DNA of 57,362 nt from JBCCTX01 sp964468435 (GTDB lineage: Bacteria > Bacteroidota > Bacteroidia > J057). Every line of letters starts with the position of its first letter. Position 1 is the stretch's first letter. Below the pieces are notes generated by a model. It was not told the origin of the DNA, searched no databases, and worked only from the letters and a program-made list of their open reading frames with translations. A program made the translations under genes and the position numbers. The stretch is taken from contig CAYXVE010000035.1 in NCBI GenBank assembly GCA_964468435.1, forward strand, positions 1-57,362, read 5' to 3'. Below, piece after piece: positions 17,307 through 26,599 of the stretch.

Positions 17307-18806
17307 ATGAAGCATATTCTGTATTTATCCCTCATAGCCGTTCTCCTGTACGGGTGCCAGTCTCCGCCTTCCTTCCCAGCGGCCTACGGCCCGCTTCCCG
17401 CCGAACGCCAGCTTCGCTGGCATGAGATGGAGTTCTACGGCTTCGTACATTTCAACATGAACACGTTTAGCAACATGGAATGGGGTTTTGGCGATGAATC
17501 ACCAGAATCTTTTAATCCCACTGCTCTGGATACACGACAATGGGCCCGAATCTGCAAAGCAGCAGGTATGAAAGGAATTATCCTTACTGCCAAACATCAC
17601 GATGGATTTTGTCTGTGGCCATCAGAATACACGGAATACTCTGTCAAAAATTCACCATGGAGAGAAGGTAAAGGAGACGTCATTCGCGAACTGGCTGATG
17701 CTTGCAAAGAATATGGTCTTAGAATGGGCATATATCTTTCTCCATGGGATCGCAATCATCCAGATTATGGAAAGCCTGAATATATCACATACTTTCGCAA
17801 CCAGTTGCGGGAGTTACTGACTCAATATGGGGATATCTTTGAAGTATGGTTTGACGGTGCCAATGGAGGCTCAGGCTACTATGGAGGCGCCGATGAGACC
17901 CGTAGAGTAGACAAGAGGTCGTACTATGATTGGCCAGGTACCATCGAAATCATTAGAGAGCTTCAGCCCAACGCTGTAGTTTTTAGCGATGCAGGTCCGG
18001 ATGTCCGCTGGGTGGGCAACGAAGAAGGTTGGGCCAATGAGACCAACTGGTCGCTGCTGCGAAAAGCAGATGTGTATCCGGGTATGCCGGAATATACACA
18101 GCTCCGATCCGGACACGAAGATGGTACACACTGGATACCTGCCGAATGTGATGTATCCATACGTCCCGGTTGGTATTATCATCCCTATGAGGATGAGAAA
18201 GTGAAATCGCTCTCGAGATTAGTGGATATATACTACCATTCTGTTGGACGTAATGGATCGCTATTACTCAATTTGCCTGTAGATACCCGTGGATTGATCC
18301 ACGAAAGAGACTCTGCTCAGCTGATGAAACTGGGAGAAATCATTCGCAGCGATTTACAGACAGACCTCGCATATAATGCTACTGTGGAGGCCAGCACAAT
18401 CAGAGGCGATCATGCTGTTTTTGCCGCTGTAAATGCAGTAGATAATGATTCGGAAACGTACTGGGCAACAGACGATAGTGTTACCACAGGTTCACTTACC
18501 CTGGATCTGGGAGATCCTGTAACATTCAACCGCTTTATGGTTCAGGAATATGTATCTTTGGGACAAAGGGTAGAAGGATTCAGGCTAGAAGCCTGGATAG
18601 ATGGATCATGGAAAATGATAGATGAGCAGACGACCATCGGAAGGAAGCGGATTCTCAGGTTTGAACCTGTTACATCTTCCCAAGTCAGATTTACCGTTAC
18701 AAAGTCTCGAGCTTGTCCATTGATATCTCATATAGGCTTGTACGATGCTCTTCCACTACTTACAGAACCGGAAGATCAAACTGGTAGCTACCCGCGCGAT
18801 CAATGA
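17307..18806 (+). CDS. alpha-L-fucosidase, GH29, lipoprotein
   Basis: 499 residues. MKHILYLSLIAVLLYGC is a lipoprotein signal with LYGC lipobox, so the enzyme is anchored in the envelope. The catalytic barrel starts at WHEMEFYGFVHFNMNTF; AKHHDGFCLWPS binds fucose, and Asp in FEVWFDGANG (about 184) is the expected nucleophile. From about 360 an F5/8-type (CBM32-like) beta-sandwich follows (SETYWATDD, LDLGDPVTFNRF). It would release L-fucose from glycans. The ATG at 17307 gives the clean signal; a TTG two codons upstream is less likely. The last 15-20 residues after ISHIGLYDA look like read-through into foreign sequence (see the overlapping remnant). Confidence 0.93.
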   Translation: MKHILYLSLIAVLLYGCQSPPSFPAAYGPLPAERQLRWHEMEFYGFVHFNMNTFSNMEWGFGDESPESFNPTALDTRQWARICKAAGMKGIILTAKHHDGFCLWPSEYTEYSVKNSPWREGKGDVIRELADACKEYGLRMGIYLSPWDRNHPDYGKPEYITYFRNQLRELLTQYGDIFEVWFDGANGGSGYYGGADETRRVDKRSYYDWPGTIEIIRELQPNAVVFSDAGPDVRWVGNEEGWANETNWSLLRKADVYPGMPEYTQLRSGHEDGTHWIPAECDVSIRPGWYYHPYEDEKVKSLSRLVDIYYHSVGRNGSLLLNLPVDTRGLIHERDSAQLMKLGEIIRSDLQTDLAYNATVEASTIRGDHAVFAAVNAVDNDSETYWATDDSVTTGSLTLDLGDPVTFNRFMVQEYVSLGQRVEGFRLEAWIDGSWKMIDEQTTIGRKRILRFEPVTSSQVRFTVTKSRACPLISHIGLYDALPLLTEPEDQTGSYPRDQ

Positions 18807-18915
18807 CAAAGGTGGGTTGGCTATTGCCGAGGTAGGGGTCCTGAGCCAACCCTAAAGATATAATCAGAGAATTTTCAGGGTTGTCAACCGCTATATCGTG
18901 AAATTTAGGTCTGTA
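18760..18915 (-). pseudogene. unassigned gene remnant antisense to the fucosidase end
   Basis: An open stretch without a start codon, reading through SLGLAQDPYLGNSQ and PTFVIDRAGSYQFDLPVL to a stop, resembling the end of a PKD/Ig-like domain. The same bases on the plus strand read KLVATRAINDKGGLAIAEVG, which resembles the end of a discoidin domain. I cannot tell which was once coding. Either way this looks like leftover coding DNA between the fucosidase and the DUF6786-type pseudogene. Confidence 0.25.
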
Positions 18916-18964
18916 TTAAATGTAAGTCGATGCTCGCAACTGTATTACACATTATTTCTGTCAA

Positions 18965-19872
18965 CTATCTTAGTTGAACAAAGGCATCCTGGATGGAGCG
19001 AATGTCTACCCCTTTTACTCCTATATTTTCCCTCTCCCTGGAAGTACAGGATGCTATCAGTAAAAATCAGACGGTTGGAGGGTTACATTTCCAAAATACG
19101 AGTCGCTCACATACTCTGACACACTATCGGTATTTCGTACAAGAATTGTAATAGTTGCCCGATCTGAAGAAGGAAACATACCCAAAATCCAGATAGACCG
19201 CAAGCCTTGATCTTTATTCCAGGCAGTAGTTTCGGTATTTGTAATTTTATGGATGCTTTGAAAGGCTACAAAGTCTAGCTGATTATCGGGATTGATATCC
19301 AGATGATTGATGATCTGGGTAGGTGAAAGCAGTTCGATGGTGCGCTGTATTTCAAAATCAAAAACTGTTTTTGAATAGTTTTGCCGTTGTACCTCCTTTT
19401 TGAAGCTAACCTGTCTGGCGGACTGTTCGGTGATCTGGTAAGTGGCCTTATCTATCACTCCTGGTGTTTGCTAATGGTCAAAGCTAAATGCTGATTCTGG
19501 TGGAAAAAGATCGAAAACTGGCCTCTTTCAGGTCCTAGCCAAAACCAGTCCTATTCTCTGTATGCATGTATGTGGGGGCTGTAAGATTTACTGGAAATCA
19601 AATAGTAATTGAGCCAACCCCGGCTTTTTCCTTCCAAACCTTTCATGGTACGTCATGATTCTACCCTAATATACAGGTACGACAGCGAGCTGGGAAAAGC
19701 TGTTTTCATCACTGAGGGGAATGACTTCCTTATCATACTTCAGGAAGTCAAGATCATACCTAAAGGTACCTGGTTCATGACTGGAGTCAAATGAAGCTTG
19801 TGTATTCATAATACATCCGGATAGTGTGATCAATATAAGATAAATGAGTGCTGTAATATTCAGGGTCCTCAT
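18965..19872 (-). pseudogene. decayed DUF6786-type lipoprotein gene
   Basis: It starts MRTLNITALIYLILITLSGC, a lipoprotein signal, followed by FRYDLDFLKYDKEVIPLSD and AVVPVY as in the family I know as DUF6786. Lesions: CAG to TAG after AVVPVY (19666-19668); a frameshift near 19650, after which GLEGKSRGWLNYYLISS is readable; another before FWLGPERGQFSIFF; a third in a T-run near 19505; and a Trp codon changed to TAG before QTPGVIDKATY (19471-19473). WNKDQGLRSIWILGMF is intact, and DSILYFQGEGKYRSK (about 19014-19058) sits in yet another frame. So it is an old pseudogene, not a sequencing slip. The family name is from memory; the decay is seen directly. Confidence 0.8.
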
Positions 19873-20075
19873 ATCTTTAGTTAATTGATTTACCTGCATA
19901 AGTCGTGCAACATATTTAAGCATACGTTAGTACATCCCGTTGATTACGTGATGGATATTATTTGACGCATCTAAAAATAGCATATAAAGACATACTTAAT
20001 ATTGTCGGAGTACTTATTGCTCTGTAATCAAAGTAAAGTAATTTTGATTACAGTGTACTTGTAGAGAGATAGATA

Positions 20076-20083
20076 TATATTTG
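20076..20083 (+). promoter_or_regulatory. candidate -7 box TATATTTG
   Basis: A perfect TAnnTTTG box 16 bases before the protoporphyrinogen oxidase start, which would give a very short leader. No well-spaced -33 TTTG; the nearest TTG is only 14 bases upstream of the box. Confidence 0.4.
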
Positions 20084-20099
20084 TGTCAAAAGATAAGAT

Positions 20100-21425
20100 A
20101 TGGTAGCCATAATTGGTGCGGGAATTACAGGGCTTACACTTGGTGAACTACTAGGCCGGAAAGGTATTGACTTCAGGCTGTATGAAGCCAGTGATCGTAC
20201 GGGAGGAAACATTCAGACATTGAAGGAGGGTAAGTATACACTAGAAAAAGGTCCCAATTCATTGATAATGAATAATTTTTTGTTTGAATGGCTGACAGGG
20301 TTGGGGATACAGGATCAGGTGATATATGCTTCTGCTGCTGCGAGGAAGAGATATATACTCAAAGGCGGAAAATACAGGAGTTTGCCCAGAGGGCCACTTT
20401 CATTACTAACCAATTCCACTTTGTCCTGGAAAGCTAAGATGAAGCTTTGGAATGAACCCAAACAACCTCGTGAAGAAATTGATAATGAGAGTATTGATCA
20501 TTTTTTCAGAAGGAGATTGGGAGATGAAGTGACAGATTATCTGGTATATCCATTTATTTCTGGGATATACGCAGGAGATCCGGGAGCATTACTGGTATCT
20601 GAAGCTTTTCCTAATCTGGTAGCCTGGGAGCAGGAGTATGGATCTGTTCTTGAGGGTTTTATCCGTTCGAGGAAGGTAAAGCAACACAAAGGTACTTTTT
20701 CATTTAGGCAGGGTCTTGGAAAATTGGTAAAAGTACTGACCAGAAAGATAGAGGATTGCATTTACATGAAAGCGGAAGTAAAATCGATAAAACCTGTTGG
20801 CAGTGAATGGAAAGTTACTACAGAAGATGGTGAAAGTCAAACATATAAGTATGTGGTTTCTACCATCCCTGCGCATCAGTTGAGTAAGATTCTGACGATG
20901 GAAGATGAGGGCTTTCCGGATGGTTTGTCCCGGATTAATTATCCGCCTGTGAGTATGGCTTTCATGGCATACAAAAAATCGGCTGTTGGACATCCACTGG
21001 ATGGATTTGGAGCATTACACAGTCAACTGGAGGAAAGCTACAGTCTTGGAACCATTTTTTCGAGCACAGTTTTTCCTGGAAGATGTCCTGATGATGAGGT
21101 GCTTATGACGACATTTGTAGGTGGAGCATTACATCTGGAAAAGGCTCAGGAAGGAGATGTACAAATATTTGAGGGAGTATGGGAGGACCACCGTAGATTG
21201 TTAAAGGTGAGCGAAAAACCTGTATTCAGTCACTTGATTCGCTGGCCTAGGGCGATTCCCCAATATGACCGTGATGTACTGATTGTAAGAGGACTTCAGG
21301 AGAAAATTACAAGAATGGGACTATTTTTGGGGGGCAACTGGACAGGTGGAATCTCGGTGGGGTCTTGTATCAAACATGCTCATCATCTAGTTGAAGAGCT
21401 TGAAAAACGGACAAAAAAGAAGTAA
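20100..21425 (+). CDS. hemY: protoporphyrinogen/coproporphyrinogen oxidase
   Basis: 441 residues, FAD enzyme of the HemY/PPOX type that oxidises a porphyrinogen late in haem synthesis. The N-terminal dinucleotide fold GAGITGLTLGELLGRKG with YEASDRTGGNI binds FAD. KGPNSLIMNN, YPFISGIYAGDP and the C-terminal LGGNWTGGISVGSCI (second FAD contact) are typical. No signal peptide; membrane-associated by analogy. Whether it acts on protoporphyrinogen or coproporphyrinogen cannot be decided here. Other haem genes are not adjacent. It reads in the same direction as sucD, 87 bases ahead, which has its own promoter. Confidence 0.93.
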   Translation: MVAIIGAGITGLTLGELLGRKGIDFRLYEASDRTGGNIQTLKEGKYTLEKGPNSLIMNNFLFEWLTGLGIQDQVIYASAAARKRYILKGGKYRSLPRGPLSLLTNSTLSWKAKMKLWNEPKQPREEIDNESIDHFFRRRLGDEVTDYLVYPFISGIYAGDPGALLVSEAFPNLVAWEQEYGSVLEGFIRSRKVKQHKGTFSFRQGLGKLVKVLTRKIEDCIYMKAEVKSIKPVGSEWKVTTEDGESQTYKYVVSTIPAHQLSKILTMEDEGFPDGLSRINYPPVSMAFMAYKKSAVGHPLDGFGALHSQLEESYSLGTIFSSTVFPGRCPDDEVLMTTFVGGALHLEKAQEGDVQIFEGVWEDHRRLLKVSEKPVFSHLIRWPRAIPQYDRDVLIVRGLQEKITRMGLFLGGNWTGGISVGSCIKHAHHLVEELEKRTKKK

Positions 21426-21446
21426 ATCTTTCACACGTGCAAAATC

Positions 21447-21478
21447 TTTGTTTTTTAGCGTTAAGCCAAATATCTTTA
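21447..21478 (+). promoter_or_regulatory. Bacteroidota-type promoter of sucD
   Basis: TTTG (21447-21450), 20 bases, then TATCTTTA (21471-21478), close to the TTTG-N19/20-TAnnTTTG consensus. It lies 35 bases before the sucD start codon and is the best promoter in the window. Confidence 0.65.
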
Positions 21479-21512
21479 CGGAGTACTTAACATACAGAAA
21501 TATCCCTGCCCA

Positions 21513-22391
21513 ATGAGCATACTCGTTAATAAATATACCAAAGTAATTGTTCAAGGATTTACCGGAAAGGAAGGTACATTTCATGCGCAGCAAATGCTGG
21601 ATTACGGCTCTCAAGTCGTAGGAGGGGTAACTCCCGGAAAAGGAGGGATGAACCACTTGGAGTTACCGGTTTTCAATACCATGCATGAGGCAGTATCTGA
21701 TACCGGAGCCAAAACATCCATTATTTTTGTTCCTCCCAGGTTTGCCGCAGATGCGATCATGGAGGCAGCGGATGCTGGTGTTGAGTTGATCATCACCATT
21801 ACAGAAGGTATTCCGATCAAGGATATGATCAGTGTGAAGAAATACATCGATGACAGAGGGGTACGTATGATAGGACCTAACTGTCCCGGTGTAATTACAC
21901 CAGGAGAATGTAAGCTGGGAATTATGCCTGCTTTCATCCATAATCCTGGGAAGATAGGGATTGTTAGTAGATCAGGTACACTTACCTATGAGGCGGTAGA
22001 TCAGGTAACGAAGGAGGGATTGGGACAATCTACCTGTGTAGGTATTGGTGGAGATCCAATTATTGGCTCAACTCACCTGGATATCATTAAGCTATTCAAT
22101 GAAGATCCTGATACAGAAGGGATTATTATGATAGGAGAAATTGGAGGTTCAAACGAAGAAATAGCTGCTGAGTGGGTAAGAGACAACGTACAAAAACCTG
22201 TGGTAGGGTTTATAGCCGGACAAACGGCTCCTCCGGGAAGGCGGATGGGGCATGCCGGTGCGATTATTTCCGGAGGGCAGGGTACTGCAAAGGCTAAAAT
22301 GGATGTGATGGAATCATGTGGTATTCATGTAGTAGATACTCCAGCGGAGATTGGAGCGACCATGTCAAAAGCACTTAAACAAATCGCCTAG
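21513..22391 (+). CDS. sucD: succinate-CoA ligase subunit alpha
   Basis: 292 residues, full length. Rossmann CoA-binding domain at the start (VIVQGFTGKEGTFHAQQM), GPNCPGVITPGECKLGIMP and SRSGTLTYE in the middle, and the phosphohistidine loop GRRMGHAGAI near residue 248. It acts in the TCA cycle with the beta subunit (sucC), which is not in this window; splitting of sucC and sucD is common in Bacteroidota. It has its own promoter and is followed by AT-rich hairpins. Confidence 0.97.
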   Translation: MSILVNKYTKVIVQGFTGKEGTFHAQQMLDYGSQVVGGVTPGKGGMNHLELPVFNTMHEAVSDTGAKTSIIFVPPRFAADAIMEAADAGVELIITITEGIPIKDMISVKKYIDDRGVRMIGPNCPGVITPGECKLGIMPAFIHNPGKIGIVSRSGTLTYEAVDQVTKEGLGQSTCVGIGGDPIIGSTHLDIIKLFNEDPDTEGIIMIGEIGGSNEEIAAEWVRDNVQKPVVGFIAGQTAPPGRRMGHAGAIISGGQGTAKAKMDVMESCGIHVVDTPAEIGATMSKALKQIA

Positions 22392-22459
22392 CATATTACT
22401 GAAGTTATATAGTTCATTTTTTGAAATAAACAACTTCTTTTATTACCTTAGTACCGTTG

Positions 22460-22549
22460 TATTAGAAACCGTCAATTATTTCGATAGTTTCTAATATAAT
22501 AGTTTATTATATTCTGTTGTATCGTAAAAAATATTTTTTAATATTTTTT
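22460..22549 (+). terminator. AT-rich hairpins downstream of sucD
   Basis: Two inverted repeats. TATTAGAAAC (22460-22469) pairs with GTTTCTAATA (22487-22496) across 17 bases. AAAAAATATT (22526-22535) pairs with AATATTTTTT (22540-22549) around a TTTT loop and runs into more T. Both are weak in GC, so terminator function is a guess; the first could also be a regulator site for the CAP gene. Confidence 0.35.
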
Positions 22550-22627
22550 TTCTAATGTAACAGTTTAGGTGATGTTAGGCATGGTAATTGCAAAAAATTC
22601 CAACGGAACAAAATTCTGGCCTATTGC

Positions 22628-23146
22628 ATGTTTATACACTTGAAAGAACATTTTGTTAAAAGTTGTCTTTTGCTCTTAGTTTGCTTGATGGCTGTATCCT
22701 GTAGCGATGATCAGGATGCAGTATTAGAAGAAATTACTTCTAATCCCTTTCATGCAGAATTTCTAAGCCAGGTGAATCGTCTTCGTGCAGAAGGATGTAC
22801 GTGTGGTAGAACCTATTTTCCGCCAGCTCCCGCTTTGAAGTGGAATCATCTTCTCGAACAAGCCGCAAGGCGCCATTCCGAAGATATGTCCAGAAACAAT
22901 CATTTTGATCACGTTGGAACTGATGGAAGTAATTTTACCAAGCGTATAGAAGAATCGGGGTACCGTTTTGAAGCGGCAGGGGAGAATATAGCCTATGGCT
23001 ACATCTCAGTTGTCTCTGTCATGACAGGATGGAAAAACAGCCCCGGACACTGTAAAGTACTAATGGACTCAAACCTTACTGAAATGGGAGCTGCCAAGGT
23101 AAACGAATATTGGACGCAGGTACTTGCAAAACCTCTCAGACAGTAA
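22628..23146 (+). CDS. CAP-domain (SCP/PR1-like) lipoprotein
   Basis: 172 residues. Residues 1-25 are a lipoprotein signal ending MAVSC, so envelope-anchored. The CAP fold follows: FLSQVNRLRAEGC, LEQAARRHSEDMSRNNHFDHVG, GENIAYGY, and GWKNSPGHCKVLMD, with the conserved His and Glu residues of the CAP cavity. An extra pair CTCG near residue 58 is often present in bacterial members with a disulfide. Function in bacteria is unclear; it is often extracellular binding or protease-like. It converges on typA with a shared terminator. Confidence 0.9.
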   Translation: MFIHLKEHFVKSCLLLLVCLMAVSCSDDQDAVLEEITSNPFHAEFLSQVNRLRAEGCTCGRTYFPPAPALKWNHLLEQAARRHSEDMSRNNHFDHVGTDGSNFTKRIEESGYRFEAAGENIAYGYISVVSVMTGWKNSPGHCKVLMDSNLTEMGAAKVNEYWTQVLAKPLRQ

Positions 23147-23151
23147 ACAAG

Positions 23152-23232
23152 AAAAATAAGGTGTAAGACTCAGGACATAATGATCAGATAAATCCGGCGC
23201 TTTAGAAAAAAATAGTCTTATACCTTATTTTT
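23152..23232. terminator. bidirectional terminator between CAP gene and typA
   Basis: AAAAATAAGGTGTAAGACT (23152-23170) pairs with AGTCTTATACCTTATTTTT (23214-23232) with one mismatch (G-T). The stem has A-runs on the left and T-runs on the right, so it can end both convergent transcripts. The right arm overlaps the last codons of typA. The 43-base loop is long for an intrinsic terminator. Confidence 0.6.
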
Positions 23233-25018
23233 TACGCTTTCTTTCGTGTTCTTTCAAATATACTTTCCTCAACCTGAGCGATTCAGGTGTTACTTCTACA
23301 TATTCATCTCCCTTGATATACTCCAATGCTTCTTCGAGGCTGAACTTCACTGGAGGAGGCAATTTTACCTTATCATCTGAACCTGCCGCTCGTACATTAG
23401 AGAGTTTTTTACTTTTTGTCACATTGACCACGAGATCATCTGGTCTATTACTTTCACCCAGAATTTGCCCTTCATAGACCTCTTCCTGCGGAGAAATAAA
23501 GAAGATACCTCTGTCCTGTAATTTATCCATTGCATAAGGAAAAGCGGCTCCATGGTCGCTAGAAATCAATGAACCATGCTGACGTTTATCAAATTTCCCT
23601 TTATAAGGCTCAAATCTCAGGAATCTGTGTGCCAATATTGCTTCTCCGGCAGTAGCTGTGAGCAACTCATTTCTCAATCCAATAAGTCCTCTCGATGGGA
23701 TTGTAAACCTGAGAATGGCGCGATCTCCTCGTAGTTCCATATTCTGAAGCTCTCCTTTTCTTTGAGTTACGGCATCGATTGCTTTACCTGAATGGTTTTC
23801 CGGCAAATCTATTGTCAAATCTTCTATCGGTTCACTTTTGACACCATCTATTTCTTTAATTATTACGACAGGCTGTCCCACCTGAAGTTCATAGCCTTCC
23901 CTACGCATGGTTTCGATCAAAACAGAGAGGTGAAGTACTCCCCGGCCATATACTGTAAAGGCATCAGCCGAATCTGTCGGTTCTACCTTGAGGGCAAGAT
24001 TGCGTTCTAGCTCATTTTCCAGCCTCTCCTTCAGGTGACGTGAAGTAACGTATTTACCTTCCTTCCCAAAAAATGGAGAATCATTGATCGTAAACCTCAT
24101 GCTCATCGTAGGCTCGTCTATCGTTATGGGAGGAAGTGCCTCGGGCTCTTCGGCATCTGCAACTGTATCGCCGATGTCAAAATCTTCTAATCCCACAATG
24201 GCACAGATATCTCCGGCTTTCACCTCACTTACCTTCTGTTTCCCTAACCCTTCAAATACAAAAAGTTCTTTAATGCGCGTTTTTTTAGGTTGTCCTTCGC
24301 GTTTCAGGAGGGTTGTCTGCATATTTTCCTGCAACTTTCCCCTGTATAATCTTCCGATCGCGATCCTTCCTACATATTTGGAGAAATCCAGCGAGGTAAT
24401 CTGGAGTTGCGGGGTACCCACCCTGACTTGTGGTGGTGGAACATATTTTAGAATCTGTTCTAGCAAATAGCTGATATCTACAGTAGGTTGATCCCATTTT
24501 GGTCCCATCCATCCATTTTTGGCCGAACCAAAGACAGTTGGGAAGTCCAACTGATCCTCTGTAGCGTCCAGTTCAAACATCAGATCAAATACAGCTTCTT
24601 GTACCTCCTCAGGGCGGCAGTTGGGTTTATCGACCTTATTAATCACCACAATAGGCTTCAGACCCAGCGATAAGGCTTTGGACAATACAAAGCGCGTTTG
24701 GGGCATCGGACCTTCAAAGGCATCGACGAGCAACAGCACTCCGTCTGCCATATTCAATACACGTTCCACTTCGCCTCCAAAATCGGCGTGGCCAGGGGTA
24801 TCTATAATATTGATCTTAGTATCTTTATACCTAACTGATACATTTTTGGAGAGTATCGTGATCCCACGTTCCCTTTCCAGGTCATTACTATCCAGAATCA
24901 GTTCTCCAGGCTCTTCGTGATCCTTAAATAGTCTTCCCAGCAGAAGCATTTTATCAACCAGGGTCGTTTTTCCGTGATCGACGTGGGCAATGATGGCTAT
25001 ATTACGTAAATCTTGCAT
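23225..25018 (-). CDS. typA: ribosome-associated GTPase TypA/BipA
   Basis: 597 residues, translational GTPase of the EF-G/LepA group. G1 AHVDHGKTTL, G2 region RERGITI, G3 DTPGHADFGGEV and G4 NKVDKP are intact. Domain II, the EF-G III and V-like domains (GRGVLHLSVLIETMRREGYE, PSRGLIGLRNELLTATAGEA) and the BipA-specific C-terminal domain follow. It assists 50S assembly and translation under cold or stress in other bacteria. It is single and converges on the CAP gene. Confidence 0.97.
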   Translation of the reverse strand: MQDLRNIAIIAHVDHGKTTLVDKMLLLGRLFKDHEEPGELILDSNDLERERGITILSKNVSVRYKDTKINIIDTPGHADFGGEVERVLNMADGVLLLVDAFEGPMPQTRFVLSKALSLGLKPIVVINKVDKPNCRPEEVQEAVFDLMFELDATEDQLDFPTVFGSAKNGWMGPKWDQPTVDISYLLEQILKYVPPPQVRVGTPQLQITSLDFSKYVGRIAIGRLYRGKLQENMQTTLLKREGQPKKTRIKELFVFEGLGKQKVSEVKAGDICAIVGLEDFDIGDTVADAEEPEALPPITIDEPTMSMRFTINDSPFFGKEGKYVTSRHLKERLENELERNLALKVEPTDSADAFTVYGRGVLHLSVLIETMRREGYELQVGQPVVIIKEIDGVKSEPIEDLTIDLPENHSGKAIDAVTQRKGELQNMELRGDRAILRFTIPSRGLIGLRNELLTATAGEAILAHRFLRFEPYKGKFDKRQHGSLISSDHGAAFPYAMDKLQDRGIFFISPQEEVYEGQILGESNRPDDLVVNVTKSKKLSNVRAAGSDDKVKLPPPVKFSLEEALEYIKGDEYVEVTPESLRLRKVYLKEHERKRKK

Positions 25019-25111
25019 ATAGTATTTGTACTCCTAAAAAATACGAGCACAAAAGTAGGAAAAGCCTGCCGGATTATTACACATTTAGCAGGTATTTATT
25101 TCTGGGGGGTC

Positions 25112-26419
25112 TCAATTCATGGGATGAGCCATGTAGTCCAGGGTAAGATGTATAAATGCTTTCACACCGTTGACAAATCCTGACTCATCGATATAGAAGT
25201 CTGGCGTATGATGTGGTGCCGCATCAGCTTCACTGACCTGGGGATCTCTTCCACCGAGGAAGAAGAAAAAGCCCGGCACTACCTGACTGTAATAGCTGAA
25301 GTCTTCAGCACCTGTCACAGCATCCCTCATAAATACGTTTTCCTTACCAAGCACCTTTTCAATAACCGGTACAGACTTCGCTGTAAGTTCTGGATCATTG
25401 TAAGTTACTGGATAGCCCCTAATAATATCTACTTCGGCAATTGCACCTGCACTTTCGGCGATCTTGGTAGCAGTGAGCCTGATCTTTTCATGGATCATAT
25501 CCTGCATCTCATTATCCAGGGTACGTATCGTACCGATCATATGCACTTCTTCCGGGATGATGTTATTGCGTACTCCTCCCTGGATCAGGCCTACAGTGAT
25601 GACCGCAGGTTGCTGGATCAGTTTGGTCTGCCGGCTGACAATGGTTTGTAGCCCGAGTACGATCTGGGAAGAGACCACGATCGGATCTATTCCATCCCAG
25701 GGATAAGCGCCATGGGTCTGAGCACCCTTCACTGTGATCTCTAGCCTGTCTACTGCAGCCATGGTTCCTTCGGGCCTGTAACCGATCTTTCCCGCTTCTA
25801 TTTTGGAGTTGATGTGCAGGCCGTACATGATATCTATATCGGGATCTTTCATGACTCCTTCTTTAATCATGAGGTTGGCTCCGCCCTCTTCACCTTTAGG
25901 GGCACCTTCCTCTGCAGGTTGAAATACAAACTTGACCGTACCTTGTAATTCATCTTTGATCTGACTAAGGACTTCAGCAACTCCCATGAGGATCGCTACA
26001 TGACTATCGTGGCCACAGGCATGCATGACACCTGTTTCGACATTGTTGTAGGTCGCTTTAACCTTGGAGGCAAAGGGTACATCGACCCGTTCGGTAACGG
26101 GTAGTGCATCCATATCTGCACGAAGCCCTACAACCGGACCGGGTTTTCCACCTCTAAGAATGCCTACAACCCCCGTATGGGCGACACCTGTCTGGACTTC
26201 TATGCCGAGTTGCCGTAAGTGTTCGGCAACCATTTCTGCAGTTTTAAACTCCCGGTTGGATAACTCAGGATGCTCATGGAGGTATCGCCGCCATTGAAGG
26301 ACTTTATCTTCTACCTGCTCAGCAAGTTCATCTGTTTTGGATAATAGTGCATCAGATTGTGCAAATACTGAAATTTGCATGAAAAGTGCAGTAACGACTG
26401 TAATAATTCGCAAACTCAT
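25112..26419 (-). CDS. secreted M20-family amidohydrolase/peptidase
   Basis: 435 residues. Signal peptide about 1-20, ending SVFAQS, so periplasmic. The M20D core follows: WRRYLHEHPELS, GLRADMDALP, HACGHDSHVA (metal ligands Cys and His), FQPAEEG (catalytic and metal Glu), and TGAEDFSYYS with a later His. The family cleaves N-acyl amino acids such as hippurate, indole-acyl or acetyl amino acids; the substrate is unknown. About 90 bases upstream of typA in transcription order, so a shared transcript is possible. Confidence 0.93.
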   Translation of the reverse strand: MSLRIITVVTALFMQISVFAQSDALLSKTDELAEQVEDKVLQWRRYLHEHPELSNREFKTAEMVAEHLRQLGIEVQTGVAHTGVVGILRGGKPGPVVGLRADMDALPVTERVDVPFASKVKATYNNVETGVMHACGHDSHVAILMGVAEVLSQIKDELQGTVKFVFQPAEEGAPKGEEGGANLMIKEGVMKDPDIDIMYGLHINSKIEAGKIGYRPEGTMAAVDRLEITVKGAQTHGAYPWDGIDPIVVSSQIVLGLQTIVSRQTKLIQQPAVITVGLIQGGVRNNIIPEEVHMIGTIRTLDNEMQDMIHEKIRLTATKIAESAGAIAEVDIIRGYPVTYNDPELTAKSVPVIEKVLGKENVFMRDAVTGAEDFSYYSQVVPGFFFFLGGRDPQVSEADAAPHHTPDFYIDESGFVNGVKAFIHLTLDYMAHPMN

Positions 26420-26599
26420 AAAATGTGAAATTTTTGGTGTATGTCATTTGTTTTTCGAAGCCTGAACTTCACTTAATTGCCAGCCTTGGCGATATTGACT
26501 TAGGTTCACAAGAATTATAATAGCAAATTTTTCAATAAAGACCTACAACACACAGATTATATTTATAGCTTTGCTACTCATGCAGAGAAATTATTCATT

